Shown here in pieces: positions 1 to 9,303 of a stretch of DNA of 64,000 nucleotides. The notes below the pieces were generated by a model, which did no database searches, was not told where the DNA came from, and was given only the letters and a program-made list of their open reading frames with translations. The number at the start of each line of letters is the position of its first letter. Position 1 is the first letter of the stretch. This DNA is from CBDCUC01 sp965222485 (GTDB taxonomy: Bacteria > Pseudomonadota > Alphaproteobacteria > Rhizobiales > Hyphomicrobiaceae). The stretch spans positions 1,364,001-1,428,000 of the forward strand of contig CBDCUC010000040.1 in the NCBI GenBank assembly GCA_965222485.1. Direction: 5' to 3'. Made by a program: the position numbers and the translations under genes.

Positions 1-738
1 ACGTTGCACGCGTGCACAATAATCGACAGTGCGGTACGGGCTTTCGGGCTGCGGTTGGTACCGCGTGTCGTGACTGTCATTGTCGGGCTCCGTCGTTCGG
101 TCGATACGTCTGCGCAAAATTGGATTGTCGGATTGTTGAGCGTTAGGGTTATGGACTTGTACGCCCGGCGGTCGGTGTGTTCAGTCAAAATGATGCAGAG
201 TGGTGCAATTGGGAAAGGGGGTCTCAAGTACACGTGACTGTTGCGCGGCGTTTGTGAAAGTGCGTGAATGGGTGGTCCGGTTTGGACTGGATTGTGCGCG
301 TAGCTGATCCACCAGCGGGGTGCGGTTATGACAACTTGCCGTTCCAAATCGCCGTTTGGACTGAACGTCGCTCAAGTGTTTTTGGGTGATTAGGTGGTGT
401 TGCAACCTGTGGAGTGGCGTGCAGGCCGCTGCTGCTATTTCCATCGCCGGTGGCAACCCTGGGTCTGGCGGTGGCTTTTTGGGCTTAGTCGGGTTTCTAA
501 TGATTGCCTGGCAGGTCGGCGGTGGCAATTGACTTGGGGCCTATGCGCTTCTATAAGCGGCAGGTTTCCAGTCCAGGGTCGGCCTATTCTTGCATAGATA
601 GATGTGCTCATCAGAGCCATCGCAGGCGCGACGCCTTTGAGGGACGGGAAACGAAAGCGAATTTGGCAGCTGTTCGTGCGGCGCCCATGCAAATTGGCAG
701 CGTTGGCGCCCGGGTGGCTTTCGTGACGGAGAAGTGAC
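1..738. other. No gene recognised upstream of rpmH
   Basis: This stretch has several short open frames on both strands, but none has recognisable protein content or a convincing ribosome binding site, and they overlap one another. It presumably contains the rpmH promoter. I saw no DnaA-box cluster, so I do not call it a replication origin although rpmH-rnpA lies near the origin in some bacteria. Confidence 0.5.
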
Positions 739-873
739 GTGAAACGTACATATCAACCAAGTCGGCTGGTGCGCAAACGCCGTCACGGCTTTCGCAAGCG
801 CATGCTGACGAAGGGCGGGCTGAAGGTCTTGGCGCGTCGTCGCGCGAAGGGGCGCAAGCGGCTGTCGGCGTAG
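739..873 (+). CDS. rpmH: 50S ribosomal protein L34
   Basis: This 44-residue basic protein is a structural component of the large ribosomal subunit, where it binds 23S rRNA. The translation begins MKRTYQPSRLVRKRRHGF and ends RRAKGRKRLSA, an almost canonical L34 along its whole length. The start is GTG, which an ATG-only gene finder would miss. It lies 84 bp upstream of rnpA, the standard rpmH-rnpA order. Confidence 0.97.
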   Translation: MKRTYQPSRLVRKRRHGFRKRMLTKGGLKVLARRRAKGRKRLSA

Positions 874-957
874 CGGGCGGTCACTTCGATCCTGTGCCAG
901 TACAATTTGGCGGCAGTCTCATTTCGCTCGTCCTCAACACAACCGTTTTTGCCTGTG

Positions 958-1383
958 ATGCTTGCGACCTTGAAAAAGCGCGGCGATTTTCTGCGTGTGC
1001 GAGGGGGCGGACGCTGGGCAACGGCTGCATTTGTTCTGGAGGGCAAGCCGCGTATCGGCGATGGCTCTAACCGAGCAAGGGGTGCTCCCGCGTCAGATAA
1101 GAACCCGGCGCAGGTGACGTCGCAACGGTTGATTGGGGGACCGAGGTTCGGTTTTACCGTCACCAAGAAGCTGGGGAATGCCGTTAAACGCAATCGCATT
1201 CGCCGTCGGCTCAAAGCCGTGGTAGAGCAACTGGCGAAAAGCCAGGCGCGCCAGGATTGCGATTATGTCGTTGTTGCGCGTGCTGCGGCGCTGAACCGAC
1301 CGTTTGGTGTACTTGCCGCTGATCTGGAGCAGGCATTTCGCAGGGTTCACCGCGCTCTCGATCGAAAGCGCCGGAAAGATTAG
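958..1383 (+). CDS. rnpA: Ribonuclease P protein component
   Basis: RnpA is the protein subunit of RNase P, which with the catalytic RNA removes 5' leaders from tRNA precursors. The product is 141 residues. It opens with LKKRGDFLRVRGGGR, the usual substrate-binding N-terminal region, and contains the RNR signature in VKRNRIRRRLK. I chose ATG 958 because the frame extends upstream only through a TTG at 907, which would add 17 residues not typical of the family. A roughly 25-residue insertion rich in G, S and N sits between the N-terminal strand and the FGFTVTKKLG strand. yidC follows after 47 bp with no room for yidD, which often lies between them. Confidence 0.94.
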   Translation: MLATLKKRGDFLRVRGGGRWATAAFVLEGKPRIGDGSNRARGAPASDKNPAQVTSQRLIGGPRFGFTVTKKLGNAVKRNRIRRRLKAVVEQLAKSQARQDCDYVVVARAAALNRPFGVLAADLEQAFRRVHRALDRKRRKD

Positions 1384-1430
1384 GGTATGGGTCTCATTGT
1401 CAGGCCAATGGACTGCTAACCGGGGCGTGC

Positions 1431-3335
1431 ATGAAACATCAAGATCAGGATCAACATACGCAGCTGCTGCTGGCGGTTGTATTGTCGCTCGCCGTGCTTC
1501 TGGTTTGGCAGTACTTCTTTCCGCCGCCCAAACCGCCGCCTTCGAAGGCGCCTGAGACGACCGTTAGCGATCAAGTCAAGCCGGGCGGGTCTGTGCCTTC
1601 TGTCTCCGATACGGTGATTGAGGGGGCGCAGCCAACCGCGGCAGGTCAGGCGCGGAGTTCGGGCGCGCCGGTCGCCGACAGGGCGGATGCGATCAAGTTG
1701 TCGCCGCGCGTCGAGATCAAAACAGAGTCTCTCAGCGGGTCGATCAACCTGCAAGGTGGGCGCATCGATGACCTGACGCTCGTCAAGTATCATCAGACTG
1801 TGGACAAGGGCAGCCCCAACGTCGTCTTGTTCTCTCCTGCGGATGCGCGCGATGCCTATTTTGCCGAATATGGATGGGTCGCACCGTCAGCGTCTGCACA
1901 CAAAATGCCGGGCCGGGATACGGTCTGGAGTGTTGACGGCGACAAAACGCTGACGGCAGGCGGTACGGTGAGGCTGAGATGGGACAATGGGTCCGGTCTT
2001 GTTTTCAAGCGTAGCATTTCGCTCGACAAGGATTACCTTTTCAAGATCGACGACAATGTCGAAAACAACAGCGCCTCGGAGGTGACACTCTATCCCTACG
2101 CGCGAATTTATCGCTATGGCACCCCGAAGATCGAAGGCTTTTTCATACAGCATGAAGGTCTTATCGGTGTTCTCGGAGAGAAGGGGTTGCAGGAACTCGA
2201 CTACGCGGGTGTGCGCGACGATGGAGAAAGTCAGACTTTCAAGGATGTCAAAGGCGGCTGGGTCGGTTTCACCGACAAATACTGGGCGTCGGCGCTGATC
2301 CCCGACCAGTCCACCACTTACACCGCAAGCCTCAAACTCAATCGCCCGGCACAGGGTCCGCTTAAGGAGGACTACCAGGCAGATTACCTTCTTGGTGCAA
2401 AAACTATCGCTGTCGGGGCTACCGATGGTGTCAGTGCACACCTTTATGCCGGGGCCAAAAAGTACGACGTCATTCAGCGCTACGAAGAAGAGAACAAGTT
2501 TCTGCAGTTTGATCTGATGGTTGACTGGGGCTGGTTCTATTTTATTACCAAGCCGCTCTACAGCCTCTTGAGCTGGCTTTATCACGTGTTTGGCAATTTC
2601 GGCGTTGCCATTCTCATCACGACCATCATCGTGAAGATCATCTTCTTCCCGCTTGCCAACAAGTCCTATGAGTCCATGGCCAAGATGAAGAAGCTGCAGC
2701 CGGAGATGGAGAAGCTGCGCGAGCGTTACAAGGACGACAAGGCAAAGCAGCAACAGGAAGTCATGGCGCTTTATCAGCGCGAGAAAATCAATCCGCTTGC
2801 AGGCTGTTTGCCGTTACTCTTGCAGATACCGGTGTTCTTTGCGCTCTATAAGGTGCTGTTTGTCTCAATCGATATGCGCCATGCGCCGTTCTTCGGTTGG
2901 ATTCAAGACCTTTCTGCGCCGGACCCGACGAGCATCTTCAATTTGTTCGGCTTGCTTCCCTATGATGTACCGTTGTTCCTGATGATCGGTGTGTGGCCGT
3001 TGCTAATGGGGATAACGATGTGGCTGCAAATGCAGCTTAATCCGCAGCAGCCAGATCCAACACAGCAGATGATCTTCAATTGGATGCCAGTAATTTTCAC
3101 ATTCATGCTGGCGACGTTCCCAGCCGGATTGGTGATCTACTGGGCGTGGAACAACATCCTGTCGATCGCACAACAGTATACGATCATGAAACGTCAGGGC
3201 ACCGATATTCCGCTGATGGATAACTTGAAAAAGACGTACAAGTCGATTGTGGACCTGCCGTCGATGTTTACCGGCGGTGGCGGGTCACAGGATAGCGGGA
3301 AAGACTCCGATAAGCCCGGCAAAGACAAGAGCTGA
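1431..3335 (+). CDS. yidC: Membrane protein insertase YidC
   Basis: YidC inserts and folds inner membrane proteins, alone or with SecYEG. The 634-residue product has the Gram-negative architecture: an N-terminal membrane segment (about residues 12-30), a proline-rich linker, a large periplasmic beta domain (about 80-350) and the conserved multi-helix insertase core (about 370-600). Recognisable core segments include INPLAGCLPLLLQIPVFFAL and PAGLVIYWAWNN. The C-terminal tail is Gly/Ser/Lys-rich (GGGGSQDSGKDSDKPGKDKS), as in alphaproteobacterial YidC. It is probably co-transcribed with rnpA upstream and engB 66 bp downstream. Confidence 0.97.
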   Translation: MKHQDQDQHTQLLLAVVLSLAVLLVWQYFFPPPKPPPSKAPETTVSDQVKPGGSVPSVSDTVIEGAQPTAAGQARSSGAPVADRADAIKLSPRVEIKTESLSGSINLQGGRIDDLTLVKYHQTVDKGSPNVVLFSPADARDAYFAEYGWVAPSASAHKMPGRDTVWSVDGDKTLTAGGTVRLRWDNGSGLVFKRSISLDKDYLFKIDDNVENNSASEVTLYPYARIYRYGTPKIEGFFIQHEGLIGVLGEKGLQELDYAGVRDDGESQTFKDVKGGWVGFTDKYWASALIPDQSTTYTASLKLNRPAQGPLKEDYQADYLLGAKTIAVGATDGVSAHLYAGAKKYDVIQRYEEENKFLQFDLMVDWGWFYFITKPLYSLLSWLYHVFGNFGVAILITTIIVKIIFFPLANKSYESMAKMKKLQPEMEKLRERYKDDKAKQQQEVMALYQREKINPLAGCLPLLLQIPVFFALYKVLFVSIDMRHAPFFGWIQDLSAPDPTSIFNLFGLLPYDVPLFLMIGVWPLLMGITMWLQMQLNPQQPDPTQQMIFNWMPVIFTFMLATFPAGLVIYWAWNNILSIAQQYTIMKRQGTDIPLMDNLKKTYKSIVDLPSMFTGGGGSQDSGKDSDKPGKDKS

Positions 3336-3401
3336 TCGCCTGTATGTCCCCTGTTCGGCCTTTTTTTGTATGCTCCAGTGTGCGTGAAGGAATTCTTGGC
3401 G

Positions 3402-4082
3402 ATGGCGCCAAATGCGGCCAACGGTGGTCAGCTTGATGTGTTCTCGCAGGAGGACCTGAAGGCCGGCGACAGTCTGTTTTTGAGGCGCTGGGATTTCGTC
3501 AAAGGCGTTGTGGCTCTTGATGGGTTGCCACCGGCAGGCCCTGTTGAGATTGCCTTTGCTGGCCGTTCTAATGTCGGCAAGTCTAGTTTGTTGAATGCAC
3601 TTGTTCGTCAGAAGGGATTGGCGCGTACGTCCAATACGCCGGGGCGAACGCAAGAGCTCAATGTCTTTGCGGCCGACGGTGCCGATGTCCTTATAATCGA
3701 TATGCCTGGTTACGGTTTTGCCAAAGCGCCAAAGGCGAAGGTGGATCAGTGGACAGCTCTGGTGAAGGATTATCTGCGTGGGCGTGCCACGCTTGGGAGG
3801 GTTTACGTGCTGATCGATGCGCGTCACGGCGTGAAGAAGAACGACGATGAAATCTTGGATATGCTGGATGAGGCCGCAGTCTCCTACCAGATCGTTCTGA
3901 CCAAGGCGGACAAGATAAAGACCGACAAACTGGGACATCTGGTGGTAGCGACGTCGAAACTGATGGCGAAAAGACCGGCAGCGTTTCCGCAAGTGCTCGC
4001 AACGTCGTCAGAAAAGGACTACGGCATTCGTGAACTGCGTGCGGCAATTGCCCGGCTGGCGGGCGAGCAGGGTGCGCTTTGA
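3402..4082 (+). CDS. engB: Ribosome biogenesis GTP-binding protein YihA/EngB
   Basis: This essential TRAFAC-class GTPase takes part in late assembly of the large ribosomal subunit. The 226-residue product shows the G1 loop GRSNVGKSSLLNAL, G2 around TSNTPGRTQ, G3 DMPGYGFAKA, G4 TKADK and a G5-like ATSSEKDYG. I set the start at ATG 3402, preceded by AAGGA about ten bases upstream. An earlier TTG at 3366 and a GTG would only add a cysteine-containing stretch before the usual N-terminus. It follows yidC closely. In related genomes argB normally comes next, but here argB is 8.6 kb away. Confidence 0.95.
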   Translation: MAPNAANGGQLDVFSQEDLKAGDSLFLRRWDFVKGVVALDGLPPAGPVEIAFAGRSNVGKSSLLNALVRQKGLARTSNTPGRTQELNVFAADGADVLIIDMPGYGFAKAPKAKVDQWTALVKDYLRGRATLGRVYVLIDARHGVKKNDDEILDMLDEAAVSYQIVLTKADKIKTDKLGHLVVATSKLMAKRPAAFPQVLATSSEKDYGIRELRAAIARLAGEQGAL

Positions 4083-4113
4083 CCTTGGCCATTGCGCATG
4101 TGCCGTTTGGTCC

Positions 4114-4132
4114 GCTTAGCTGATTGCTAAGC
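4114..4132. terminator. Short hairpin between convergent engB and marC
   Basis: A perfect 7-bp stem (GCTTAGC / GCTAAGC) with a 5-base loop lies between the two converging genes. There is no T-tract on either side, so it is at best a weak or factor-assisted terminator. Confidence 0.35.
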
Positions 4133-4136
4133 CTGT

Positions 4137-4781
4137 CTAAGCATCTCCTCTTAGTATTTCCACCGCACCGTCGGCGACGAACTGGACAGCAAGAGCTGCC
4201 AGCAACACGCCGAACAGTCGCGTCAGTACGATTTTTCCAGTTGTTCCGAGCAATCGGTCAATCGGTTCTGCTGCTAAGAACATCGCGAGCGACATGGCGC
4301 ACGCAGCTATGATCGAACCGACCAGAACAACCGTTCCAGATACCGTATCGGCTGCCCGCGCCGAGAGCAGAATGCAGGCTGTAATTGCGCCAGGCCCGGC
4401 AAGTAACGGTACGGCAAGAGGGAAGGCTGCGATGGTATGTGCCGGCTCCTGCTGTTCGACGTCGATGGCAGCGGAGCGGCGGCGCTGTTGGCGCGTGTCG
4501 AAGACCATTTCAAACGCAGTGTAGAATAGCAAAAGACCGCCGGCGATGCGGAACGCGGCCAGTGAAATTCCCAGATGATGCAGCAGCTGCTGGCCGAACA
4601 GTGCAGAACCGATCATGATCAATGCGGCAAGGCCAATGGCCCACAGTGCCGTCAGGCGCCGTTGTGCCAACGTTAGGCCCGCGGTCAAAGACAGATAGAT
4701 GGGAATAAGGCCGATAGGGTCGAGAACGACGATCAACGTCGTGAATGCAGAGACAGCAAATTCATACATGCAACGGATCAT
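4137..4781 (-). CDS. MarC family integral membrane protein
   Basis: This is a 214-residue membrane protein of the MarC/UPF0056 family. It shows about six hydrophobic segments and the family features LDPIGLIPIYLSL near the N-terminus and PLAVPLLAGPGAIT in the middle, two related halves typical of this fold. The family is widespread; early links to multiple antibiotic resistance were not upheld, and its substrate is unknown. A second in-frame ATG at 4769 is an alternative start. It is a single gene, convergent with engB and divergent from the siderophore receptor. It is part of the gene set that separates engB from argB. Confidence 0.9.
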   Translation of the reverse strand: MIRCMYEFAVSAFTTLIVVLDPIGLIPIYLSLTAGLTLAQRRLTALWAIGLAALIMIGSALFGQQLLHHLGISLAAFRIAGGLLLFYTAFEMVFDTRQQRRRSAAIDVEQQEPAHTIAAFPLAVPLLAGPGAITACILLSARAADTVSGTVVLVGSIIAACAMSLAMFLAAEPIDRLLGTTGKIVLTRLFGVLLAALAVQFVADGAVEILRGDA

Positions 4782-5142
4782 TTCCCGGTCTCGTTACTGA
4801 AGTACAAGACCGCTAACTTGTTAGTTGGTGTCCTGAGGCTCGCAACTTCCGCGATCATCAGCGGCAACTTCTTGCGCTCGGACCACCGAGAACTGAAAGT
4901 TTAGCGAATTGCGGGACTGGAATGAAGCCGCATACCTGGATCAAGGATTTGGCGGGGCGAGGGCATGTGTTGCACTTCGACATCATCAACACATTAGATG
5001 AATTCAAAAGTATACAATTAATTCTTGACCTAAAGCGTCAGAAAATTGAGTTTGCATGCGGGCGGTCGAAAACCCTGTTGGGGTCGGACCATTCAACATA
5101 GCTCGATTATGAGACCTTGAATCTCGTTTATTGGGGGCAGTA
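4782..5142. other. Intergenic region between marC and the siderophore receptor
   Basis: These 361 bp separate two divergent genes and should hold both promoters. The central part (about 4985-5030) is AT-rich. A TTGACC hexamer at 5025-5030 could be a -35 element for the receptor and overlaps the TGA-N9-TCA motif listed separately. No gene is seen. Confidence 0.6.
5026..5040. promoter_or_regulatory. Possible RirA-type iron-responsive operator
   Basis: The sequence reads TGA, nine bases, then TCA, which fits the core of the iron-responsive operator bound by RirA in rhizobia. It lies about 100 bp upstream of an outer membrane siderophore receptor, where such control is expected, and overlaps a TTGACC -35-like hexamer. 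With only six fixed bases, a chance match is quite possible. Confidence 0.35.
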
Positions 5143-7545
5143 ATGCGTTTTCTTTCTTGGGCGCGGCCATTAGCGGCTGGGCACGCGGCCTCGTCGGCCG
5201 CTTTGACTTCCATCGTTTCGTTTCGACGTGTCGTCTTAACACTTGGTCTGGCAATTGTGGTTGCCGGGGCGTTTGGTGTTGGTAATCGAAGTGCCTTGCA
5301 AGCACAGGAAAATGCCGAGGTGGCAGAGGAGCTGCCAACTATCGATGTTGAAGTCACGGAGCCGCCGCAGGATCCACCGCCTTCAGCCAGTAATAACGAC
5401 GACAGTGGGCCAGCCTATCAAACAACTCAGAGTTCCGGTGGTAATGTGGATGCCGAGGTTGAGGATACTGCCGGGGCAGACGTTTCGGAAGCAGGTGATG
5501 GCCCGAACGGCCCGGTGAACAGAGGTGATACGACCAACCGCGGTACAAGTGGGATTGACGGCTACACAGCAACTGGCACCTCTACCGCCACAAAGACGAA
5601 CACCGCCATTATCAATATTCCGCAGACGGTCACCGTTGTTACCGAAGAGTTCATCCAGGACACGGGCGCTTATTCGGTGGGCCGCGCACTAGAGTATGTG
5701 CCCGGTGTTACGGTGCAGCAGGGTGAAGGTCACCGCGATCAAATCACTATTCGTGGGCAGGAAACAAATGCCGACTTTTTCACGGACGGTGTGCGCGACG
5801 ACATTCAGTACTACCGCGACCTTTACAATGTTGAGGCGCTTGAAGTGCTCAAGGGTTCGACAGCAATGGTGTTCGGCCGTGGCGGCGGTGGCGGCGTCGT
5901 CAACCGGGTCACGAAAAAAGCCAACGGCGAATCCATCTACTATGGAAGTGCAACCTTCGGCAGCTACGGCAAGAAATACTTCACGGCCGATGTCGGGCAG
6001 GCAGTCACGCCGAACTTCGCGGTTCGCTTAAATGCAATGTATGAGGACTCGGAAGGCTTCAGGGATTTCTTCGAAGTTGAGCGGGTTGGCTTCAATCCGA
6101 CTGCAACAATCAAGCTCGGGCCTAAGACCAACTTTTTGGCGAGTTATGAGTATCGTTCCGATGATCGAACCGTTGATCGCGGTGTGCCGTCGCGCAATGG
6201 ATTTCCGATCGAAGGTTTCCAAAAAACGTTCTTTGGAAACCCCGAAGCCAGCTTCACGGAATTTGAAGGTCATGTGGCGACCGCCACCTTCGAGCATGAG
6301 TTCGACTTTGGCCCGACGCTTCGCTCACACTTTTCGTACAACAATTACGACAAGTTTTACCAGAACATCATGCCTGGCTCGAGTGTCGCTGACGGCGGCA
6401 CATTCCTCGTTGGCGGCAGTGCAACCGACAATGACGCAGGTGGGTACAGCAACGACACGCAACGCGAGAGCTACTTCAGCCAAACGGATGTTTCGCACAA
6501 ATTCAACACCGGTTCGCTGATGCGGCACACGTTGCTTGCGGGAATGGAGTTCAGCAACCAGGATCAAACCAACATTCGTCACGTACCATTCTTTCCAGAG
6601 ACTGGCACGCCTGGGCTGACCCTGTCTCTCAACAACCCCACGACCTTTGCGCCTGTTCAGTTTAATGAGCGCACACGAAACAGGCTGTCGGATGTGACCA
6701 ATCGCGGCTTCTATCTGCAGGATCAAATCGAGATCACGAAGTATCTTGAGATCATCGGCGGCATTCGTCACGACACTTTTGAAATCGACTTTGAGGAAGC
6801 CGACGACGATATACAGATTAGCAGAACAGACAAAGAGTGGTCGCCACGCGCAGGCGTCATCGTGAAGCCACTTGAGAGCCTGTCGGTCTACGCGAGCTGG
6901 TCAAAGTCGTTCCTGCCAACCTCAGGAGATCAGTTCGATAACTTGACGATTTCCCGGGCGGATCTCGCCCCGGAGGAATTCGAAAACCGGGAGGTGGGAC
7001 TGAAGTGGGCTGTTACACCACGTCTGTTCTTCACCGCTGCGTTGTTCGACCTGGATCGCACCAACCAACGCGTGACGGTCAATGGCATCGATGTGGCTGC
7101 CGGCCAGACAAATACGAAAGGCGGTGAAGTCGGCCTTGTCGGTTACATAACCGATGAATGGGAAATTAATCTGGGGTACAGCAACCAGCGTTCCAAAATT
7201 GAGAATGCCGGCGACAATGTCGCCATCGTAGGCAACTCGGTGGAGGGCGTACCCCGCCATATCTTTTCGATGTGGAACAGATATCAGCTCACGCAGATGT
7301 TTGGTGCCGGTGTCGGCATTGTCCACCAGTCAGATCACTTCGCATCGAGCAACAATGCGGTTGAAGTACCTGGTTTCACTCGTGTTGATGCGGCACTGTT
7401 CTTCGACTTGAATGAAAACTGGAGTGCGCAGCTTAACGTGGAGAACGTTTTCGACCGGGATTACTTCGCCTCAGCGCACAACAACAATAACATATCGCCC
7501 GGTGCGCCGCGCTCGGCCTATGTGACAGTGCGCGCTAAATTTTAA
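5143..7545 (+). CDS. TonB-dependent siderophore receptor
   Basis: This outer membrane receptor imports ferric siderophore using energy from TonB-ExbB-ExbD. The 800-residue product has an N-terminal export region with a hydrophobic stretch (about residues 25-45), an acidic proline-rich linker, a plug domain (about 140-270, with NIPQTVTVVTEEFIQDTG and LEVLKGSTAMVFGRGGGGG) and a 22-strand type barrel ending in an aromatic residue (AYVTVRAKF). The plug motifs are those of the FhuA/Fiu-like siderophore group; the exact ligand cannot be read. I took ATG 5143, preceded by a GGGGG-type ribosome binding site, over a TTG at 5131. A TonB-ExbBD operon lies at 21618-23594. No siderophore synthesis or periplasmic uptake genes adjoin it. 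Confidence 0.93.
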   Translation: MRFLSWARPLAAGHAASSAALTSIVSFRRVVLTLGLAIVVAGAFGVGNRSALQAQENAEVAEELPTIDVEVTEPPQDPPPSASNNDDSGPAYQTTQSSGGNVDAEVEDTAGADVSEAGDGPNGPVNRGDTTNRGTSGIDGYTATGTSTATKTNTAIINIPQTVTVVTEEFIQDTGAYSVGRALEYVPGVTVQQGEGHRDQITIRGQETNADFFTDGVRDDIQYYRDLYNVEALEVLKGSTAMVFGRGGGGGVVNRVTKKANGESIYYGSATFGSYGKKYFTADVGQAVTPNFAVRLNAMYEDSEGFRDFFEVERVGFNPTATIKLGPKTNFLASYEYRSDDRTVDRGVPSRNGFPIEGFQKTFFGNPEASFTEFEGHVATATFEHEFDFGPTLRSHFSYNNYDKFYQNIMPGSSVADGGTFLVGGSATDNDAGGYSNDTQRESYFSQTDVSHKFNTGSLMRHTLLAGMEFSNQDQTNIRHVPFFPETGTPGLTLSLNNPTTFAPVQFNERTRNRLSDVTNRGFYLQDQIEITKYLEIIGGIRHDTFEIDFEEADDDIQISRTDKEWSPRAGVIVKPLESLSVYASWSKSFLPTSGDQFDNLTISRADLAPEEFENREVGLKWAVTPRLFFTAALFDLDRTNQRVTVNGIDVAAGQTNTKGGEVGLVGYITDEWEINLGYSNQRSKIENAGDNVAIVGNSVEGVPRHIFSMWNRYQLTQMFGAGVGIVHQSDHFASSNNAVEVPGFTRVDAALFFDLNENWSAQLNVENVFDRDYFASAHNNNNISPGAPRSAYVTVRAKF

Positions 7546-7574
7546 GGGCTGCGCAACACGAATGGGAAGTTCGA

Positions 7575-7602
7575 CGGGGCCTCGCTGCATTGCGTGGCCC
7601 CG
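7575..7602. terminator. Hairpin between convergent genes at 7545 and 7625
   Basis: A 7-bp perfect GC-rich stem (CGGGGCC / GGCCCCG) with a 14-base loop lies between the stop codons of the receptor and the oxidoreductase. There is no clear T-run, so efficiency is uncertain. Confidence 0.45.
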
Positions 7603-7624
7603 ACGGCTTATTTCAAACCTATCG

Positions 7625-8971
7625 CTATGAATTGGCTGCAAAGCTTGTTTCCATATCGCGGCGTAGTTTGATCGCCGGGTGGGTGCCGTCGAGCACGACG
7701 TCGTCATAGGTCAGGGGCGAGCCTTTCGCGATATCGCGATTAAGCTCGACGTTTTGCGCAAGGCCGATTGGCAAAAGGCGCTCATTGAGAGATTTGTGTG
7801 CGGCTACTTGGCGCCCCCAAACAGTGAAGCCGCCTTCACCATCCAGTTTTTCGCCGGCGAGGAGGTCGCGTTTTGCCACCGAAACGACGTCCGAGTTGAA
7901 GGTGTTTGCCGATCCAGTTGGTTCGTTTCTGAGCGCCACGGAGGCGATTGATATGCCGAGCTCCAGGCCGATCATATGCGTGGGGCGGTAAAGGCTTGCG
8001 AAGTTGCCTGACTCATCCGTCAAGCAGTTGTATTCACGAAAGCACTGTCTTGCGTATTTGCTTTGGGATGTGATCACGACGAAGGTTCCCATCGCCAGGT
8101 CGTGTGGTACGGACGTACCGTCTCGGTTAAGCGAGGAGACGACTTCCGTCACGCCGGTTCTTTCCAGCGTGCCACCGCAGGAAACAGGGCGCAGGACTTC
8201 AGCCAGCTTGAAGCGGGATACAGGTGGAAATTGTAGGCCGTTGTCGCGTGGGTGCAGACCACAGGCATTGCATACGGCTGTCATTTCAATTGCCGACTTG
8301 GTCCCATCCAGAAATGAGTTGAACATTTGCGGGTTGATGTCCGAACGATCCTTTATGGGCAGGTATCGCGTGAGTACGTCCCACACCGTTTCGGGCGTCA
8401 AATCGTGATATGCGGGCAAATAGCGCGTGCCCTTTCCGGCTGCGATGATGTCAAAACCGCAGGTTCGCGCCCAGTCAACGTGCTCGCAGATGAGTGCGGG
8501 CTGGTCGCCCCATGCGAGCGAGTAGACGACGCCTGCTGAGCGCGCGCGCGCCGCAAGAAGCGGGCCTGCCAAAGCGTCCGCCTCGACGTTCACCATGATG
8601 ATGTGCTTGCCGTTAGCGATGGCCTCACGGGCGTGTAGGATTCCCTCCAGTGGGTTCCCGGTTGCCTCGACGACAATTTCTATTTCCGGTATGGCGATGA
8701 CGGATTTGGCGTCATCGGTGACAAATGTTGTTTGGCATTGGATGGCGCTTCTCGCGGACATCGCACCATATCGGCCCGGCTCCCAGCCCGCCTTGCGAAG
8801 GCGCTCGCGTACGCGCGACGGGGCAAGGTCGGCGATTGCAGCGACGTGCAGGCCTTGCATCGATCGAGCCTGCGCCAGAAACATATTGGTGAATTTGCCG
8901 GCACCGATGAGACCGATGCGCACGGGCCGTCCTTCGCTTGCACGTGCGCAAAGCAATGCATAAAAATTCAT
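7625..8971 (-). CDS. NAD(P)-binding oxidoreductase with C-terminal SAF domain
   Basis: The 448-residue protein begins with a Rossmann fold (GLIGAGKFTNMF, about residues 19-30) resembling the nucleotide-binding domain of homoserine dehydrogenase-like proteins. Conserved stretches follow (EIVVEATGNPLEG, HIIMVNVEADALAGP). The last hundred residues, after LLAGEKLDGEGG and IAKGSPLTYDDV, match the SAF fold. Proteins with this arrangement are often misnamed FlgA. They are generally thought to act on sugar acids or related compounds, but the substrate here cannot be told. It is transcribed divergently from an aldo/keto reductase, which could share a catabolic role; that is inference only. Confidence 0.85.
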   Translation of the reverse strand: MNFYALLCARASEGRPVRIGLIGAGKFTNMFLAQARSMQGLHVAAIADLAPSRVRERLRKAGWEPGRYGAMSARSAIQCQTTFVTDDAKSVIAIPEIEIVVEATGNPLEGILHAREAIANGKHIIMVNVEADALAGPLLAARARSAGVVYSLAWGDQPALICEHVDWARTCGFDIIAAGKGTRYLPAYHDLTPETVWDVLTRYLPIKDRSDINPQMFNSFLDGTKSAIEMTAVCNACGLHPRDNGLQFPPVSRFKLAEVLRPVSCGGTLERTGVTEVVSSLNRDGTSVPHDLAMGTFVVITSQSKYARQCFREYNCLTDESGNFASLYRPTHMIGLELGISIASVALRNEPTGSANTFNSDVVSVAKRDLLAGEKLDGEGGFTVWGRQVAAHKSLNERLLPIGLAQNVELNRDIAKGSPLTYDDVVLDGTHPAIKLRRDMETSFAANS

Positions 8972-9303
8972 GTTGGCTCGGTTGCTGGTATTTGGCGAAC
9001 TGTGTGTGCTGCGTTTGTGTGGGCGTTAGAGGCTTGCCAGGATTGCCCGTGGTTTCAGGCAATTGGACCCCTTGGGGCTTAGTTTAGATGCTCGATACAC
9101 GAGCGACAATCGGCTCGCTCGATAGCCCCAGTGGCAATGCGGCGGAAAATCCTAGCATCGTTGTACGGGTGCGCCATGTGCGCCAATTTTTGCCGGTGGT
9201 GAAACTTTGAGCAAATCTGTTAGCATGAATGGCTGCGTATTCGGTGCTACGTCATTCTGGATGGACCGGCACGGGCTAATTGGGGAAGACAGCAGGACGA
9301 GCA
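8972..9303. other. Divergent promoter region
   Basis: These 332 bp separate the SAF-domain oxidoreductase from the aldo/keto reductase and must hold both promoters. I see no gene and no clear operator. Confidence 0.55.

Noticed and set aside
1..738. Replication origin next to rpmH
   Set aside because: No cluster of DnaA boxes, AT-rich unwinding element or dnaA/dnaN gene is visible.
1887..2753. 288-codon open frame antisense to yidC
   Set aside because: It lies wholly inside yidC, whose protein is a clear family member; the antisense translation has no recognisable content and reflects third-position GC bias.
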